Assembly: GCF_000196115.1 (NCBI RefSeq)
Contig: NC_005027.1
Location: 4,836,001 to 4,900,000, forward strand
From: Rhodopirellula baltica SH 1
GTDB taxonomy: Bacteria > Planctomycetota > Planctomycetia > Pirellulales > Pirellulaceae
Reading direction: 5' to 3'
DNA length: 64,000 nucleotides
Of this stretch, positions 18,131-27,129 are shown one piece after another. Numbering within the stretch: the first letter of the stretch is position 1; each line of letters opens with the position of its first letter. The position numbers and the translations under genes are program-made. The notes beneath the pieces are model-generated. The model made no database searches. It worked only from the letters and a program-made list of their open reading frames with translations, and was not told the origin of the DNA.

Positions 18131-18832
18131 CTAAGCAGTCGCGACGGCATCGCGCGTCACAAACCAAGTCGGCGACTCGATCAATCGCGACGGGAACAGC
18201 GCGGCGGGTAAATCACTGGCGGAACTGCGAACACTGGCGAGTGCCTGACGCTTGTTTGATCCACCGATCAAGAACCAACGCTGCCGAGCGGAATTGATCG
18301 CGGGCGCGGTCAGCGTGTAGCGATAGGTTTTCATCTTAGGCACCCAGTTCTCCACGAACCAACGATCGTTCTGCTCGATGGCTTTCGTCTCCGGGAACAA
18401 CGACGCCGTGTGCGCGTCATCGCCCATTCCTAATAAAGCCAAATCCCACGTCGGGACATCAGAACCCGCAAACGTTTCCCGCAAAGTCTTCTCGTAGGCT
18501 TCCGCCGTCGCGGCAGGATTGTCCGGATCGACTGGCACCGGAAACGCATGCAGTGAATCGGCTGGCAAATGCGACAGCAACGCTTCGCGAACCATCCGGT
18601 AGTTGCTGTCCAAGTTGTCTTCCGTGACGTTGCGTTCGTCGCCCCAGTAAAACTCAATGTTTTGCCACGGCAACTCTTTCGTCGCCAGCAATTCGTACAG
18701 CCGCTTGGGCGTCGAGCCACCGGACAACGTCACGCGGAACACACCACGCTGCTCGATTGCCTCTTTCGCAGCTTTGCAAAAAGCGTCCGCGGCGGCGTTG
18801 GAAAGCTCATCCAATGATTCAAATACTTGCAC
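18131..18832 (-). CDS. pgl: 6-phosphogluconolactonase
   Basis: A 233-residue DevB-type lactonase that hydrolyses 6-phosphogluconolactone in the oxidative pentose phosphate pathway. Motifs are VTLSGGSTPKRLYELL, FYWGDERNV, DSNYRMVREALL and LALLGMGDDAHTASLFP, all in normal order and spacing. It lies 63 bases downstream of panB on the same strand and ends next to the palindromic repeat. zwf and gnd are not nearby. Confidence 0.96.
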   Translation of the reverse strand: MQVFESLDELSNAAADAFCKAAKEAIEQRGVFRVTLSGGSTPKRLYELLATKELPWQNIEFYWGDERNVTEDNLDSNYRMVREALLSHLPADSLHAFPVPVDPDNPAATAEAYEKTLRETFAGSDVPTWDLALLGMGDDAHTASLFPETKAIEQNDRWFVENWVPKMKTYRYTLTAPAINSARQRWFLIGGSNKRQALASVRSSASDLPAALFPSRLIESPTWFVTRDAVATA

Positions 18833-18895
18833 GTTGCATTCTCAATGATGGGGGGATTAAGACAGATGTCATTCGGTGGCCGACGACGCCGTGAA

Positions 18896-19705
18896 TCACT
18901 CAAACGATTCGGCATCGCTCGGAAAACTGGCTGCCTTCACTTCATCACAATACGACTTGGCCGCCTCTCGGATGGTATTGCCAACATCGGCAAACAACCG
19001 GGTGAACTTTGGGGTGTAACCTGATGTCAGCCCGAGGATGTCGTGGGTCACCAAAACTTGTCCGGACACATCTCGGCCGGCACCAATGCCGATCGTTGGA
19101 ACCTTCACCGCATCCGTGATCGCAGCGGCGGCTTCGCTGGGAACGCATTCAATAAGAACTGTGAACGCCCCCGCAGCTTCAGCGGCCTTCGCGTCCGCCA
19201 CCAATCGCTCGATATCACGCTGCAGGCGATAGCCGCCTTCCACATGAATATTCTGTGGGCGCAGCCCAATGTGGGCCATCACCGGAATGCCGGCCCCCAC
19301 CATCGCTTCGATCCGTTCGGCTTGCTCAGCACCGCCTTCCAACTTGACCGCATGGCACTGGGTTTCCTTCAGCACGCGAGCCCCACAGCGGACACTGTGA
19401 AGCAAATCGAGCTGACCATCCGGGAACGGTAGATCGACCACCACCATCGCGTGGTCCGCGGCTCGCCCCACCATTTCGGCGTGGTAGATCATTTGATCCA
19501 TCGTCACCGGAAGGGTCGTCGAGTGCCCCTGCACGACCATTCCCACGGTGTCACCGACCAGCAAAACATCAACACCGGCTTCATCCAAAATTTTTGCGGT
19601 GGGAAAATCGTAGGCGGTCAGCATCGTGATCCGTTCACCCCGGTCACGCATGCGCTGCAGCGTTCGAGTCGTGATTCGCGATTTCCTCTTTTCCGATTCC
19701 GTCAT
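18896..19705 (-). CDS. panB: 3-methyl-2-oxobutanoate hydroxymethyltransferase
   Basis: A 269-residue TIM-barrel enzyme that forms ketopantoate from 2-oxoisovalerate and methylene-tetrahydrofolate, the first step of pantothenate and CoA synthesis. Key motifs are TMLTAYDFPTAKILDEAG, LLVGDTVGMVVQGH (metal-binding Asp), VVVDLPFP, VKLEGG, and HIGLRPQ near the active site. Length is standard. It begins 26 bases after the sulfatase stop, so transcription from the sulfatase promoter is likely. panC is not in the window. Confidence 0.97.
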   Translation of the reverse strand: MTESEKRKSRITTRTLQRMRDRGERITMLTAYDFPTAKILDEAGVDVLLVGDTVGMVVQGHSTTLPVTMDQMIYHAEMVGRAADHAMVVVDLPFPDGQLDLLHSVRCGARVLKETQCHAVKLEGGAEQAERIEAMVGAGIPVMAHIGLRPQNIHVEGGYRLQRDIERLVADAKAAEAAGAFTVLIECVPSEAAAAITDAVKVPTIGIGAGRDVSGQVLVTHDILGLTSGYTPKFTRLFADVGNTIREAAKSYCDEVKAASFPSDAESFE

Positions 19706-19731
19706 TCTGTTCGCTTTTCAGGTGGGGTCGC

Positions 19732-21576
19732 TCACTCGGCGGGAACGCGATGCAGCATCATCAGCCGAATCTCCACGCCTCGAGTCTCCCCATCCTCGCC
19801 CATGATTCTTGGGCAGGTCAATGAGAGGCGTCCTCTGCCTTTGGACAAATCGATTTTGCCGAGCGGCATTTTCTTCCAATCCTTCTCATCGCTTTCAGCT
19901 CTTTTCGAACGGTCCTTGTCCAAGTGAATTGGTCCGGAAGGATTGGATTCCGTCACGACGGAATCGGTTGCCGACTCTGTTTCACCCTGCTTCCATTCCA
20001 AATGCAACTGCGTTCCCACGGCCGACTCGGGGCAAGCATAAAAAACCTCCACATCAAAGCGGCCACCGGCCAGCACATCGACGTCCCAGGTCATAGCATC
20101 CTCGATTGAATGCCAATGGGTCATGTAACTGCTATTGGGAAACCGGTTGCTACGACGAATCTGACCGGTTGCCTGTGCGTCGCGAGCGGGAAGCTGAGTC
20201 CATGGATGATCGGGATGTCCTACCGGAAAGACCTGCTCTTCCGAATGGCTCCGGTCGCGAGGCTTGGTCTCCTTCACCCAATCCTCCAATGCTTTTTTCA
20301 GCCGAGCCGTTGCGACGGGCTGGTCCTCGGCAACCGACCCTGTCTCACCAGGATCAGCCACGATGTCAAACAAGTCGCCGTTCGCGTGATAGCGATAACG
20401 ATTGGATCGGACGCTGAATTTTCCACTCCAAGCGGTGAAGATCAACCGCTCCGAGGGTTTGGATTTCGGCTCACGCAATCCATCGATCAACGAGATGCCA
20501 TCCAGCGGCCCGGCGGTGGCCCCAACCTCAACGTCGCAAAGATCCGCCAAGGTCGGGAACAAATCGATCGCCCCCGCGATTCCGCCAACCGTTTGACCGG
20601 CAGGGATTTTGCTGGGGTAACGAATCAAACAAGGCGATCGCAAACCACCTTCGTGAACAGCGCCTTTGCGGCCTCTCAACCCACCGTTGAACCGAGATCC
20701 ATTGGGACCGTTGTCACAAAAGAACACGACGATCGTATTTTCACTCAGCGAGAGACGCTCCAACGCATCGAGCAATTGTCCTACGTTGTCATCGATGTTT
20801 TCACAAAGAGCCAGCGCCGCTCGCGTGTGCTGAACGTCTTCTTTCTTTGCATTCTCCGGCCTCGGATCCGGCACAATCTCTTTGCCTTCAAAATTTTGCC
20901 AATCCTCGTCAGGAACCTGCATCGGCGAATGAGGTGTGTTGAGCGGCAAATAGATAAAGAAAGGATTTTCGCGATCTCGCTCCATGAAGTCGATCGCGTG
21001 CTGAGTCAGATCATCCACGATGAATCCGTCGCCCTTCACGATCTCGCCGTTGAGTTCCAGCATTGGTGAAAAGTAGTTGCCCCAGTGCCCGCTGCAGAAA
21101 CCGTAGAACTCATCAAACCCACGGGCGTTGGGGTGATACGGAGCCTGCATGCCCGAGTGCCACTTTCCGAACGCCGCGGTCCGATAACCGGCCGCTTGAA
21201 AAGCGTCGCCAATGGTCCGCTCAGACAAGTCAAATCGCTCACCACCCGCTGAGGTGCTGAACACACCCGATCGTGTGTGATAACGACCGGTCAAAAATTC
21301 CGCACGAGTGGGCGAGCAAACCGCACACACGTAGAAGTTTTTGATTTGAACTCCATCGCGAGCCAGCGAATCGATGTGTGGCGTCTGCAGATTGGGATTG
21401 CCGTGCAGACTGAGATCTCCCCACCCCTGATCATCCGTCAAAACAACCAACACATTGGGCCGTGAACCGGAGGGACGTGAATCAGAGTCGGCTCGGCAAG
21501 ATGTTCCGAAGCCAATCCAGGATGTCAAGAGACACGACCAAACCACAACGTCGCGAGAAACGGAGATAACGCGCAC
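19732..21576 (-). CDS. Sulfatase (formylglycine-dependent, arylsulfatase type)
   Basis: The enzyme removes sulfate esters, probably from algal polysaccharides. The start is placed at a GTG with AGAAGG 7 bases upstream, because it gives an immediate export signal (VVVWSCLLTSWIGFGTSC); an in-frame ATG at 21735 would add 53 residues before that signal. Metal site NVLVVLTDDQGWGD and the maturation motif CSPTR (Cys87 from the GTG) are intact. Beyond the sulfatase fold the last ~140 residues are a beta-rich extension, possibly a carbohydrate-binding part. The signal ends near a Cys, so it could be a lipoprotein. It needs a formylglycine-generating or anaerobic maturase encoded elsewhere. Confidence 0.93.
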   Translation of the reverse strand: MRVISVSRDVVVWSCLLTSWIGFGTSCRADSDSRPSGSRPNVLVVLTDDQGWGDLSLHGNPNLQTPHIDSLARDGVQIKNFYVCAVCSPTRAEFLTGRYHTRSGVFSTSAGGERFDLSERTIGDAFQAAGYRTAAFGKWHSGMQAPYHPNARGFDEFYGFCSGHWGNYFSPMLELNGEIVKGDGFIVDDLTQHAIDFMERDRENPFFIYLPLNTPHSPMQVPDEDWQNFEGKEIVPDPRPENAKKEDVQHTRAALALCENIDDNVGQLLDALERLSLSENTIVVFFCDNGPNGSRFNGGLRGRKGAVHEGGLRSPCLIRYPSKIPAGQTVGGIAGAIDLFPTLADLCDVEVGATAGPLDGISLIDGLREPKSKPSERLIFTAWSGKFSVRSNRYRYHANGDLFDIVADPGETGSVAEDQPVATARLKKALEDWVKETKPRDRSHSEEQVFPVGHPDHPWTQLPARDAQATGQIRRSNRFPNSSYMTHWHSIEDAMTWDVDVLAGGRFDVEVFYACPESAVGTQLHLEWKQGETESATDSVVTESNPSGPIHLDKDRSKRAESDEKDWKKMPLGKIDLSKGRGRLSLTCPRIMGEDGETRGVEIRLMMLHRVPAE

Positions 21577-21781
21577 TACTGACCTTCTATTCCGGGGACC
21601 ATCAACCACATCCCGCACCAACGGAAAAACCGACAAAGTCCTTCCAAGCGGAACGCCAACAGGATAGCTGACCGCATCCGCGGTGGGGGATTTCGCCCTC
21701 ACGCTCTTCAATTGACGTGATCTGGTGGCGACCAATTACGCCTCGACTATTCTGTGGGTCGATGCAACGAAGGAACGGTCG

Positions 21782-21859
21782 TGAAATAGGTGTCAGGTAC
21801 CTTTTTGCCGGAACGGCGCAAAGCCTGCTTCACGCAGAGGGTACCTGACACCTATTTCA
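21782..21859. repeat. 78-base inverted repeat with perfect 20-base arms
   Basis: Left arm 21782-21801 (TGAAATAGGTGTCAGG then TACC) is perfectly complementary to 21840-21859. The loop between is 38 bases and pairs further only weakly. It lies in the ~330-base gap between the divergent sulfatase and nucleotidyltransferase genes, 46 bases before the latter. Arms containing GGTGTCAGGTACC are reminiscent of REP-type dispersed elements. No transposase is near. The rest of the gap holds no visible gene. Confidence 0.85.
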
Positions 21860-21905
21860 GGCTCATTGCTAATCATTGCCTTTTTCTTATCTCAAAGATC
21901 GATCC

Positions 21906-22808
21906 ATGCGAGTTCGAAAAGCGGTCATCACCGCCGCAGCCCCCAATCAAAACACCCTGCCGCTGCAACGCCTGGTCGACGGTTCGGGCGAGGAAAAAAC
22001 AGCTCTGCAGTTGATCGTCGAAGAAACGCTCTCGGCGGGCGTGGAAGAGATCTGCGTCGTGATCCAGCCCGGCGATGAGGACAACTACCGCAAGGCGGCC
22101 GGTGGCTCGCTCGGCAACCTTCAATTCGTCCATCAAGAACGACCGCTCGGGTACGCCGACGCCATCCTGCAAGCGGAATCGTTTTGCGGGGACGATGCTT
22201 TCCTGCATCTTGTCGGCGATCACCTGTATCTGTCTGCCACGTCAAAAACATGCGCAGCACAACTGATCGAGATGGCTGAACAACATTCCTGTCCGGTCTC
22301 CGCGGTCCAGTCCACTCGAGAACACCGCTTGCCATACTTTGGCATTGTCGCCGGAGCCAGCGTGCCTCGATTCGATGGATTGTATGACGTGCGAACCGTT
22401 GTCGAAAAACCAACGCCCACACTCGCAGAACAATCTTTGATCACGCCAGGTCTGCGGAGCGGCTACTACCTTGGCTACTTTGGCATGCATGTCCTGACTC
22501 CCGCGGTCATGGAATGCCTGCACGAAGTCGTCGCCGATCAAAGCATGGAACGCCCCTCGCTGTCCGATGCGATGGCAAAACTTCCTCACCGAGGCAAATA
22601 CCTTGCCTATCAGCTCCTGGGACGTCGTTACAACATCGGCGAACAGTACGGCGTTCTGATCGCACAATTGGCCATCGGATTGTCCGGGCGCGATCGAGAT
22701 TTGTTGTTGACCGAACTGGTCGAACTTCTTGCCACGCGAACGGAAAATCCAGTCACGGCAACCATTGATCCACCATCGGAATCGTCCTCATTGGAAGGAT
22801 CCAACTGA
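21906..22808 (+). CDS. Divergent sugar nucleotidyltransferase (GalU/RfbA-like fold)
   Basis: The ATG at 21906 gives a 300-residue protein starting MRVRKAVITAAAP. The order of elements follows glucose-1-phosphate nucleotidyltransferases: KAVI at the first strand, IVEETLSAGVEEICVVIQPG, then ERPLGYADAILQAE and LVGDHLYLS. However the nucleotide loop, normally G-x-G-T-R-x-x-P, reads AAAPNQNTLPL, so both glycines and the Arg are lost. It may therefore be a regulatory subunit or have altered activity. The stop overlaps the start of the next gene (TGATG), so the two are translated together, and the partner itself carries an intact nucleotidyltransferase loop. Confidence 0.75.
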   Translation: MRVRKAVITAAAPNQNTLPLQRLVDGSGEEKTALQLIVEETLSAGVEEICVVIQPGDEDNYRKAAGGSLGNLQFVHQERPLGYADAILQAESFCGDDAFLHLVGDHLYLSATSKTCAAQLIEMAEQHSCPVSAVQSTREHRLPYFGIVAGASVPRFDGLYDVRTVVEKPTPTLAEQSLITPGLRSGYYLGYFGMHVLTPAVMECLHEVVADQSMERPSLSDAMAKLPHRGKYLAYQLLGRRYNIGEQYGVLIAQLAIGLSGRDRDLLLTELVELLATRTENPVTATIDPPSESSSLEGSN

Positions 22809-25800
22809 TGCCGGAACTTCGCTCCATGAACTCATTGATCGAAACGATCACCACCGACCAAGCGAACTTGCGTGATCGCTCGCTCGAATCGTTGCTGGAA
22901 GATGTCACGCTATCCGAGTTGCTCGATCATGTCGCCGAACTGGATCGCTTTCGGCGTCAAGAAGACAACTTGTATCAACGTGTGCGTGCGTTGTTTTTCT
23001 TATCGGCCATCTATCGGTATCACCTTCCGCCACGCTTGGATCAATCCAGTTCCGGCAGCATCCCCTTTGAAGGTTACGAACATCTACTCGGACGCCGCTT
23101 TCAAGAAGCGATCGATGAATTTCTGGAAGTCCAGTCGACCGATGGCGCCAGCGATTCATTGTCCAGCGCTTTGGCATCGGCGTACCACGAATTAGGTTTC
23201 CAAACGCTGGCCGATCAAGTTCGCCACAGCGTCCGCACTGTCCGCGGAAACCAATGGATGTTCCGCCTGGGCCACGTCGCCGAACATCCACTTCGCATCC
23301 GCAAAGAGTTATTGCCAAACAAAAACGCCCCGAATCTTTCGCCGGTTTTGAAAGAAACCACCGCCGTGCGAATGGACGTTTCGCACTCGGCATGGAGTGA
23401 CATCTTCTTTTTGGGAATGGACTATCCCGAAGGTGCTCGCGTCATCAACGTCTCGGTCGACCTCGGCGTTCGCGGTCGGGACGACCAGGTTCGACCACCG
23501 ATCGAAACCTACCTACGAGTGATCGACAAACCGGTGTTTCGTTTGGTCAGCGTCGACCTCAACGCCAGCGTTGAAGTGACCACCATCGCCGAAATGTTTG
23601 ACTTTGCGAGGGACTACCTTGGATTGCTAAAAGCCGCTGTGATTGCTGCCGGTGTCGTCCCACCAGGGCTGGAAGGTTGCGGCTCTGACATGGCATCCCT
23701 GCTGGAACGAGTTGTCGGTCGCGGCAAAGGATTGGAGTTGGTCTCCAAAATCAACGACATCCCCAAAGGTTCTCGCCTGGCCGTTTCAACCAACTTGCTC
23801 GGTTCGCTCATCAGCAACTTGATGCGAGCAACCGGACAGATCCAGTCGCTTCAGGGCGAGCTGACCGAACCCGACCGGCGTTTGATTGCGGCACGTGCAA
23901 TCTTGGGCGAATGGATCGGCGGCAGCGGAGGCGGATGGCAAGATTCGGGTGGTGTATGGCCCGGCATCAAACTCATCTGCGGGCAAACCGCAGGCGACGA
24001 AGATCCCGAATTCGGAATCAGTCGCGGACGATTGATGCCTGACCATGAAGTCCTCGGCGAAAAACGCGTCAGCGCGGAAGCTCGACAAAAGCTGCAAGAT
24101 TCGTTGGTCGTCGTTCACGGTGGCATGGCACAAAACGTTGGTCCCATCTTGGAGATGGTCACCGAACACTATCTCGTTCGTGGACGTGATCAATGGATTG
24201 GCCGTCAAGAAGCCATGCGGATCTACGACGAAGTGGTTGACGCACTGCAACAAGGCGACATCCGCCGCCTCGGATCGTTGACCACCGAGAACTTCGAAGG
24301 CCCGCTACAAACGATCATTCCGTGGGCAACCAACCGGTTCACCGATGTGATGATCCAGCGTTGTCGCGAGCAGTACGGAGATCAGTTCTGGGGATTCTGG
24401 ATGTTGGGCGGCATGTCCGGCGGCGGCATGGGATTTATCTTTGATCCGACCATCAAACAAGCCGCACAAGATTGGCTCAGCGAAGAAATGGTGACGGTCA
24501 AACGCCAACTGGAGACAGCGTTGCCATTCGCCATGGATCCGGTTGTTTACGACTTCCGAATCAATGACCATGGAACTTTTGCGGAATTGATTCCGGCCCA
24601 GTCCGCTGTGCTGCCACAGAAGTATTACGCGTTGATGATGCCCAAATGGCTTCGCAAACCCTTGCGAGATTTATCGCCTCAAACCCGCGAAGAATTGGCG
24701 GGCATCTCACGGCGTTGCAGCGACCCAAATGATCACGATGCGAACGCTGCATTACTACTTCGAAGCGTTTTGCCGTCGGACGACAAAACCGCCAGCTCGC
24801 AGAACGATGAAGCGCAAACGAGCGACGACTCGCTTGCGGCGATCTTAAAACGAAGCGGCTTTGATCGATCTCAGCACGAGCAGATCCGAGCCGACATGCG
24901 AGCCGGCAAATTTGGCTTGGCTGCCAACCGACTTTCCCGCGACCTCAAAATCACCGACGTCTCCCAAGAACATGTCACGGATACTCGCGACGGCCTAGAT
25001 GACCGCTTAGCCGACATTGGCTCCGAGGCCATCGCCAATGGAGAGATCGGGGTCATCACGTTGGCCGCGGGCGTTGGCAGTCGCTGGACGCAGGGTGCCG
25101 GTGTTTGCAAAGCCCTCCATCCGTTCCACCGTTTTGCGGGAAAGCATCGCAGCTTCCTCGAAATTCACTTGGCGAAGAACCGTGCCACGACCGCTCAACA
25201 CGGCGGTACGATCCCCCACGTCATCACGACCAGTTGGATGACCGACGAAGCCATCCGGACCGTTTTGGACCGCACTCGCAACTATGGTCACGATGGTCCG
25301 GTGCATGTCTCCAGTGGGCGCAGCGTCGGATTGCGGATGGTTCCTATGGTTCGAGACCTGCACTTCCTGTGGGAAGAAACCGCTCAACAGGTACTGGATC
25401 AACAACAACAAAAGATGCGTGAAAGCGCCCGATCCGCGATTGCGAACTGGGCGCAGCAAACCGGTGAAGGTTCCGACTACACCGACAACGTCGCGGCACA
25501 GTGCGTGCATCCAGTCGGGCACTGGTACGAAGTCCCCAACCTTTTCCGCAATGGTGTGCTCTCGCAGATGCTGCGTGATCAACCATCCCTTCGCTACCTG
25601 ATGTTGCACAACATTGACACACTGGGTGCCAACGTGGACCCGGCACTGTTCGGCTTGCACATCGAATCAGGAGCCACGCTCAGCTACGAAGTCATTCCAC
25701 GCCGCCTGGAAGATCGCGGCGGAGGGCTCGCTCTGGTTGCCGGTCGCCCGAGACTGGTCGAAGGACTCGCGATGCCTGATGAACGAATCGAGTTTGGGCT

Positions 25801-26176
25801 GAAGTACTACAACTCAATGACGACTTGGATCGACATCGACGCGCTGCTGGACTCATTTGGGTTGAACCGAGAGTCATTGAACGACGCCTCGGCAGTTGAC
25901 GCGGCAGTCCGTCAAATGGCCGCACGCTTGCCAACCTACATCACCCTCAAAGAGGTTAAGAAACGCTGGGGTCACGCTCAAGAAGACGTGTTCCCGGTCG
26001 CCCAATTTGAAAAATTGTGGGGTGACATGACAACGCTCTCGGACATTGACAGCCGGTTCATCGTGACCCCCATGCGTCGCGGCCAACAACTCAAAGAACC
26101 CAGCCAGCTTGATGGCTGGAACCGAGACGGAGGCTCCGCCTACGTCGACGACCTCTGCAAGTGGAACGAGTCCTGA
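22808..26176 (+). CDS. GHMP (fucokinase-like) domain fused to UDPGP-type nucleotidyltransferase, 1122 residues
   Basis: Residues ~1-180 are helical and unrecognised. Residues ~187-560 look like a GHMP kinase of the fucokinase group: VRMDVSHSAWSDIFF where family members have RxDxxGGWSDTPP, IPKGSRLAVST at the phosphate loop (usually PxGSGLGTSS), the typical GGGWQDSGGVWPGIK at ~374, and a glycine-rich GGMSGGGMGF at ~534. After a linker, ~745-1100 is a nucleotidyltransferase with an intact LAAGVGSRW loop, lysine in VCKALHPF, and HNIDTLGANVDP as in eukaryote-type UDP-glucose pyrophosphorylases. The likely role is phosphorylation and nucleotide activation of a sugar, but kinase loop changes leave activity open. 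Domain order is opposite to that of bifunctional FKP. Confidence 0.72.
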   Translation: MPELRSMNSLIETITTDQANLRDRSLESLLEDVTLSELLDHVAELDRFRRQEDNLYQRVRALFFLSAIYRYHLPPRLDQSSSGSIPFEGYEHLLGRRFQEAIDEFLEVQSTDGASDSLSSALASAYHELGFQTLADQVRHSVRTVRGNQWMFRLGHVAEHPLRIRKELLPNKNAPNLSPVLKETTAVRMDVSHSAWSDIFFLGMDYPEGARVINVSVDLGVRGRDDQVRPPIETYLRVIDKPVFRLVSVDLNASVEVTTIAEMFDFARDYLGLLKAAVIAAGVVPPGLEGCGSDMASLLERVVGRGKGLELVSKINDIPKGSRLAVSTNLLGSLISNLMRATGQIQSLQGELTEPDRRLIAARAILGEWIGGSGGGWQDSGGVWPGIKLICGQTAGDEDPEFGISRGRLMPDHEVLGEKRVSAEARQKLQDSLVVVHGGMAQNVGPILEMVTEHYLVRGRDQWIGRQEAMRIYDEVVDALQQGDIRRLGSLTTENFEGPLQTIIPWATNRFTDVMIQRCREQYGDQFWGFWMLGGMSGGGMGFIFDPTIKQAAQDWLSEEMVTVKRQLETALPFAMDPVVYDFRINDHGTFAELIPAQSAVLPQKYYALMMPKWLRKPLRDLSPQTREELAGISRRCSDPNDHDANAALLLRSVLPSDDKTASSQNDEAQTSDDSLAAILKRSGFDRSQHEQIRADMRAGKFGLAANRLSRDLKITDVSQEHVTDTRDGLDDRLADIGSEAIANGEIGVITLAAGVGSRWTQGAGVCKALHPFHRFAGKHRSFLEIHLAKNRATTAQHGGTIPHVITTSWMTDEAIRTVLDRTRNYGHDGPVHVSSGRSVGLRMVPMVRDLHFLWEETAQQVLDQQQQKMRESARSAIANWAQQTGEGSDYTDNVAAQCVHPVGHWYEVPNLFRNGVLSQMLRDQPSLRYLMLHNIDTLGANVDPALFGLHIESGATLSYEVIPRRLEDRGGGLALVAGRPRLVEGLAMPDERIEFGLKYYNSMTTWIDIDALLDSFGLNRESLNDASAVDAAVRQMAARLPTYITLKEVKKRWGHAQEDVFPVAQFEKLWGDMTTLSDIDSRFIVTPMRRGQQLKEPSQLDGWNRDGGSAYVDDLCKWNES

Positions 26177-26178
26177 GT

Positions 26179-26202
26179 CCCTGTGCCCCTGTGCCCCTGT
26201 GC
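26179..26202. repeat. Short tandem repeat, 8-base unit x3
   Basis: Three copies of CCCTGTGC in a row plus a partial fourth, in the 43-base gap between two converging genes. Such arrays are prone to slippage; no function is implied. Confidence 0.9.
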
Positions 26203-26219
26203 CCCTTTCCACTCCCAAA

Positions 26220-27125
26220 TCACCATTCCTCGGTTGGTTCACCAAACAGTGAATCACCGAGCAAGAACCATCCGGTGACGGCGAGTAAAAGGACCGCGAC
26301 AACGACCGCCGTGGATACTCGGACCATCGTCGATCTTTCCCGAAGCCACGCGTCGGGAATCGAGATACAAGTTGGCATCAGCAGGATCAATCCGTACAAC
26401 CAAGTCGGATGATCTTCATAGGTATAGAACCGCCCCGTCGCGGTGGTGCTCGCCGCCAACAACAGCACTGCGGGAAACAACTTGCCTATCGTCGACTCGG
26501 GCATCAGCACTGCGGCAGTCGCGAAAACGAATGTCGAAACCAGTCCGCTCACCATCCATTCCGCCAGACCACCGTAAGCACTGGCCGCTAACAAAGTGGG
26601 AGCGACCAAACCGGCCAATCCAACCCAAAGAATCCACGGTGATGCACCGTGACGACGCATCCGGTCCAGAGACCAAACGTTGATCAGCGATGCTGCCGCC
26701 ACGGATGCCATCCAAGGCCGATGAAGCGGCAACATATCGGTCCATCCATCACCGGTTGGCATGGTCCACATCGCAGTCGCGACGGAGCCCAGACCGGCAA
26801 TCAACCACCAGAGTCCAAAGCTCGTTCGCGGGCTTGTCGCTTGCAATGAATCCGCTTCGCATGGACACGCAGCCAGCAACAGCGACGCGATCCCGATAGG
26901 GACCAATACAATTTGCCAAGCCTCCAAAGCGGACCAATCCAAGTCCTGTCTCGCGTACATGCAGGCACTGACCGCAACACACCAACCAATCACGGCTAGC
27001 ACTGCTGGCAGCGGTCGCGACCAAGCGTTCGATTCGGAACGCTGAATCGCCCACGCACCAACGACAAACGCCAGCGACAAGATCGCTGGCGTTATCACGC
27101 ACCAAAGTAGGATTTGAGTTTCCAC
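26220..27125 (-). CDS. Multi-pass membrane protein of unknown function
   Basis: A GTG start at 27125, four bases after the YceI stop, gives 301 residues starting (V)ETQILLWCVITPAILSLA; an upstream start would overlap yceI. About nine hydrophobic segments are spread over the length, for example LPAVLAVIGWCVAVSACMY and VVVAVLLLAVTGWFLLG near the end. No domain is recognised. It is tightly linked to the YceI gene and so probably co-translated with it. Confidence 0.72.
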   Translation of the reverse strand: METQILLWCVITPAILSLAFVVGAWAIQRSESNAWSRPLPAVLAVIGWCVAVSACMYARQDLDWSALEAWQIVLVPIGIASLLLAACPCEADSLQATSPRTSFGLWWLIAGLGSVATAMWTMPTGDGWTDMLPLHRPWMASVAAASLINVWSLDRMRRHGASPWILWVGLAGLVAPTLLAASAYGGLAEWMVSGLVSTFVFATAAVLMPESTIGKLFPAVLLLAASTTATGRFYTYEDHPTWLYGLILLMPTCISIPDAWLRERSTMVRVSTAVVVAVLLLAVTGWFLLGDSLFGEPTEEW

Positions 27126-27129
27126 GGTC

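Noticed and set aside
20110-21069. Open frame of 319 codons on the plus strand
   Set aside because: It lies wholly inside the sulfatase gene on the opposite strand and has no domain or ribosome site. The sulfatase motifs are clear, so this is a codon-bias shadow.
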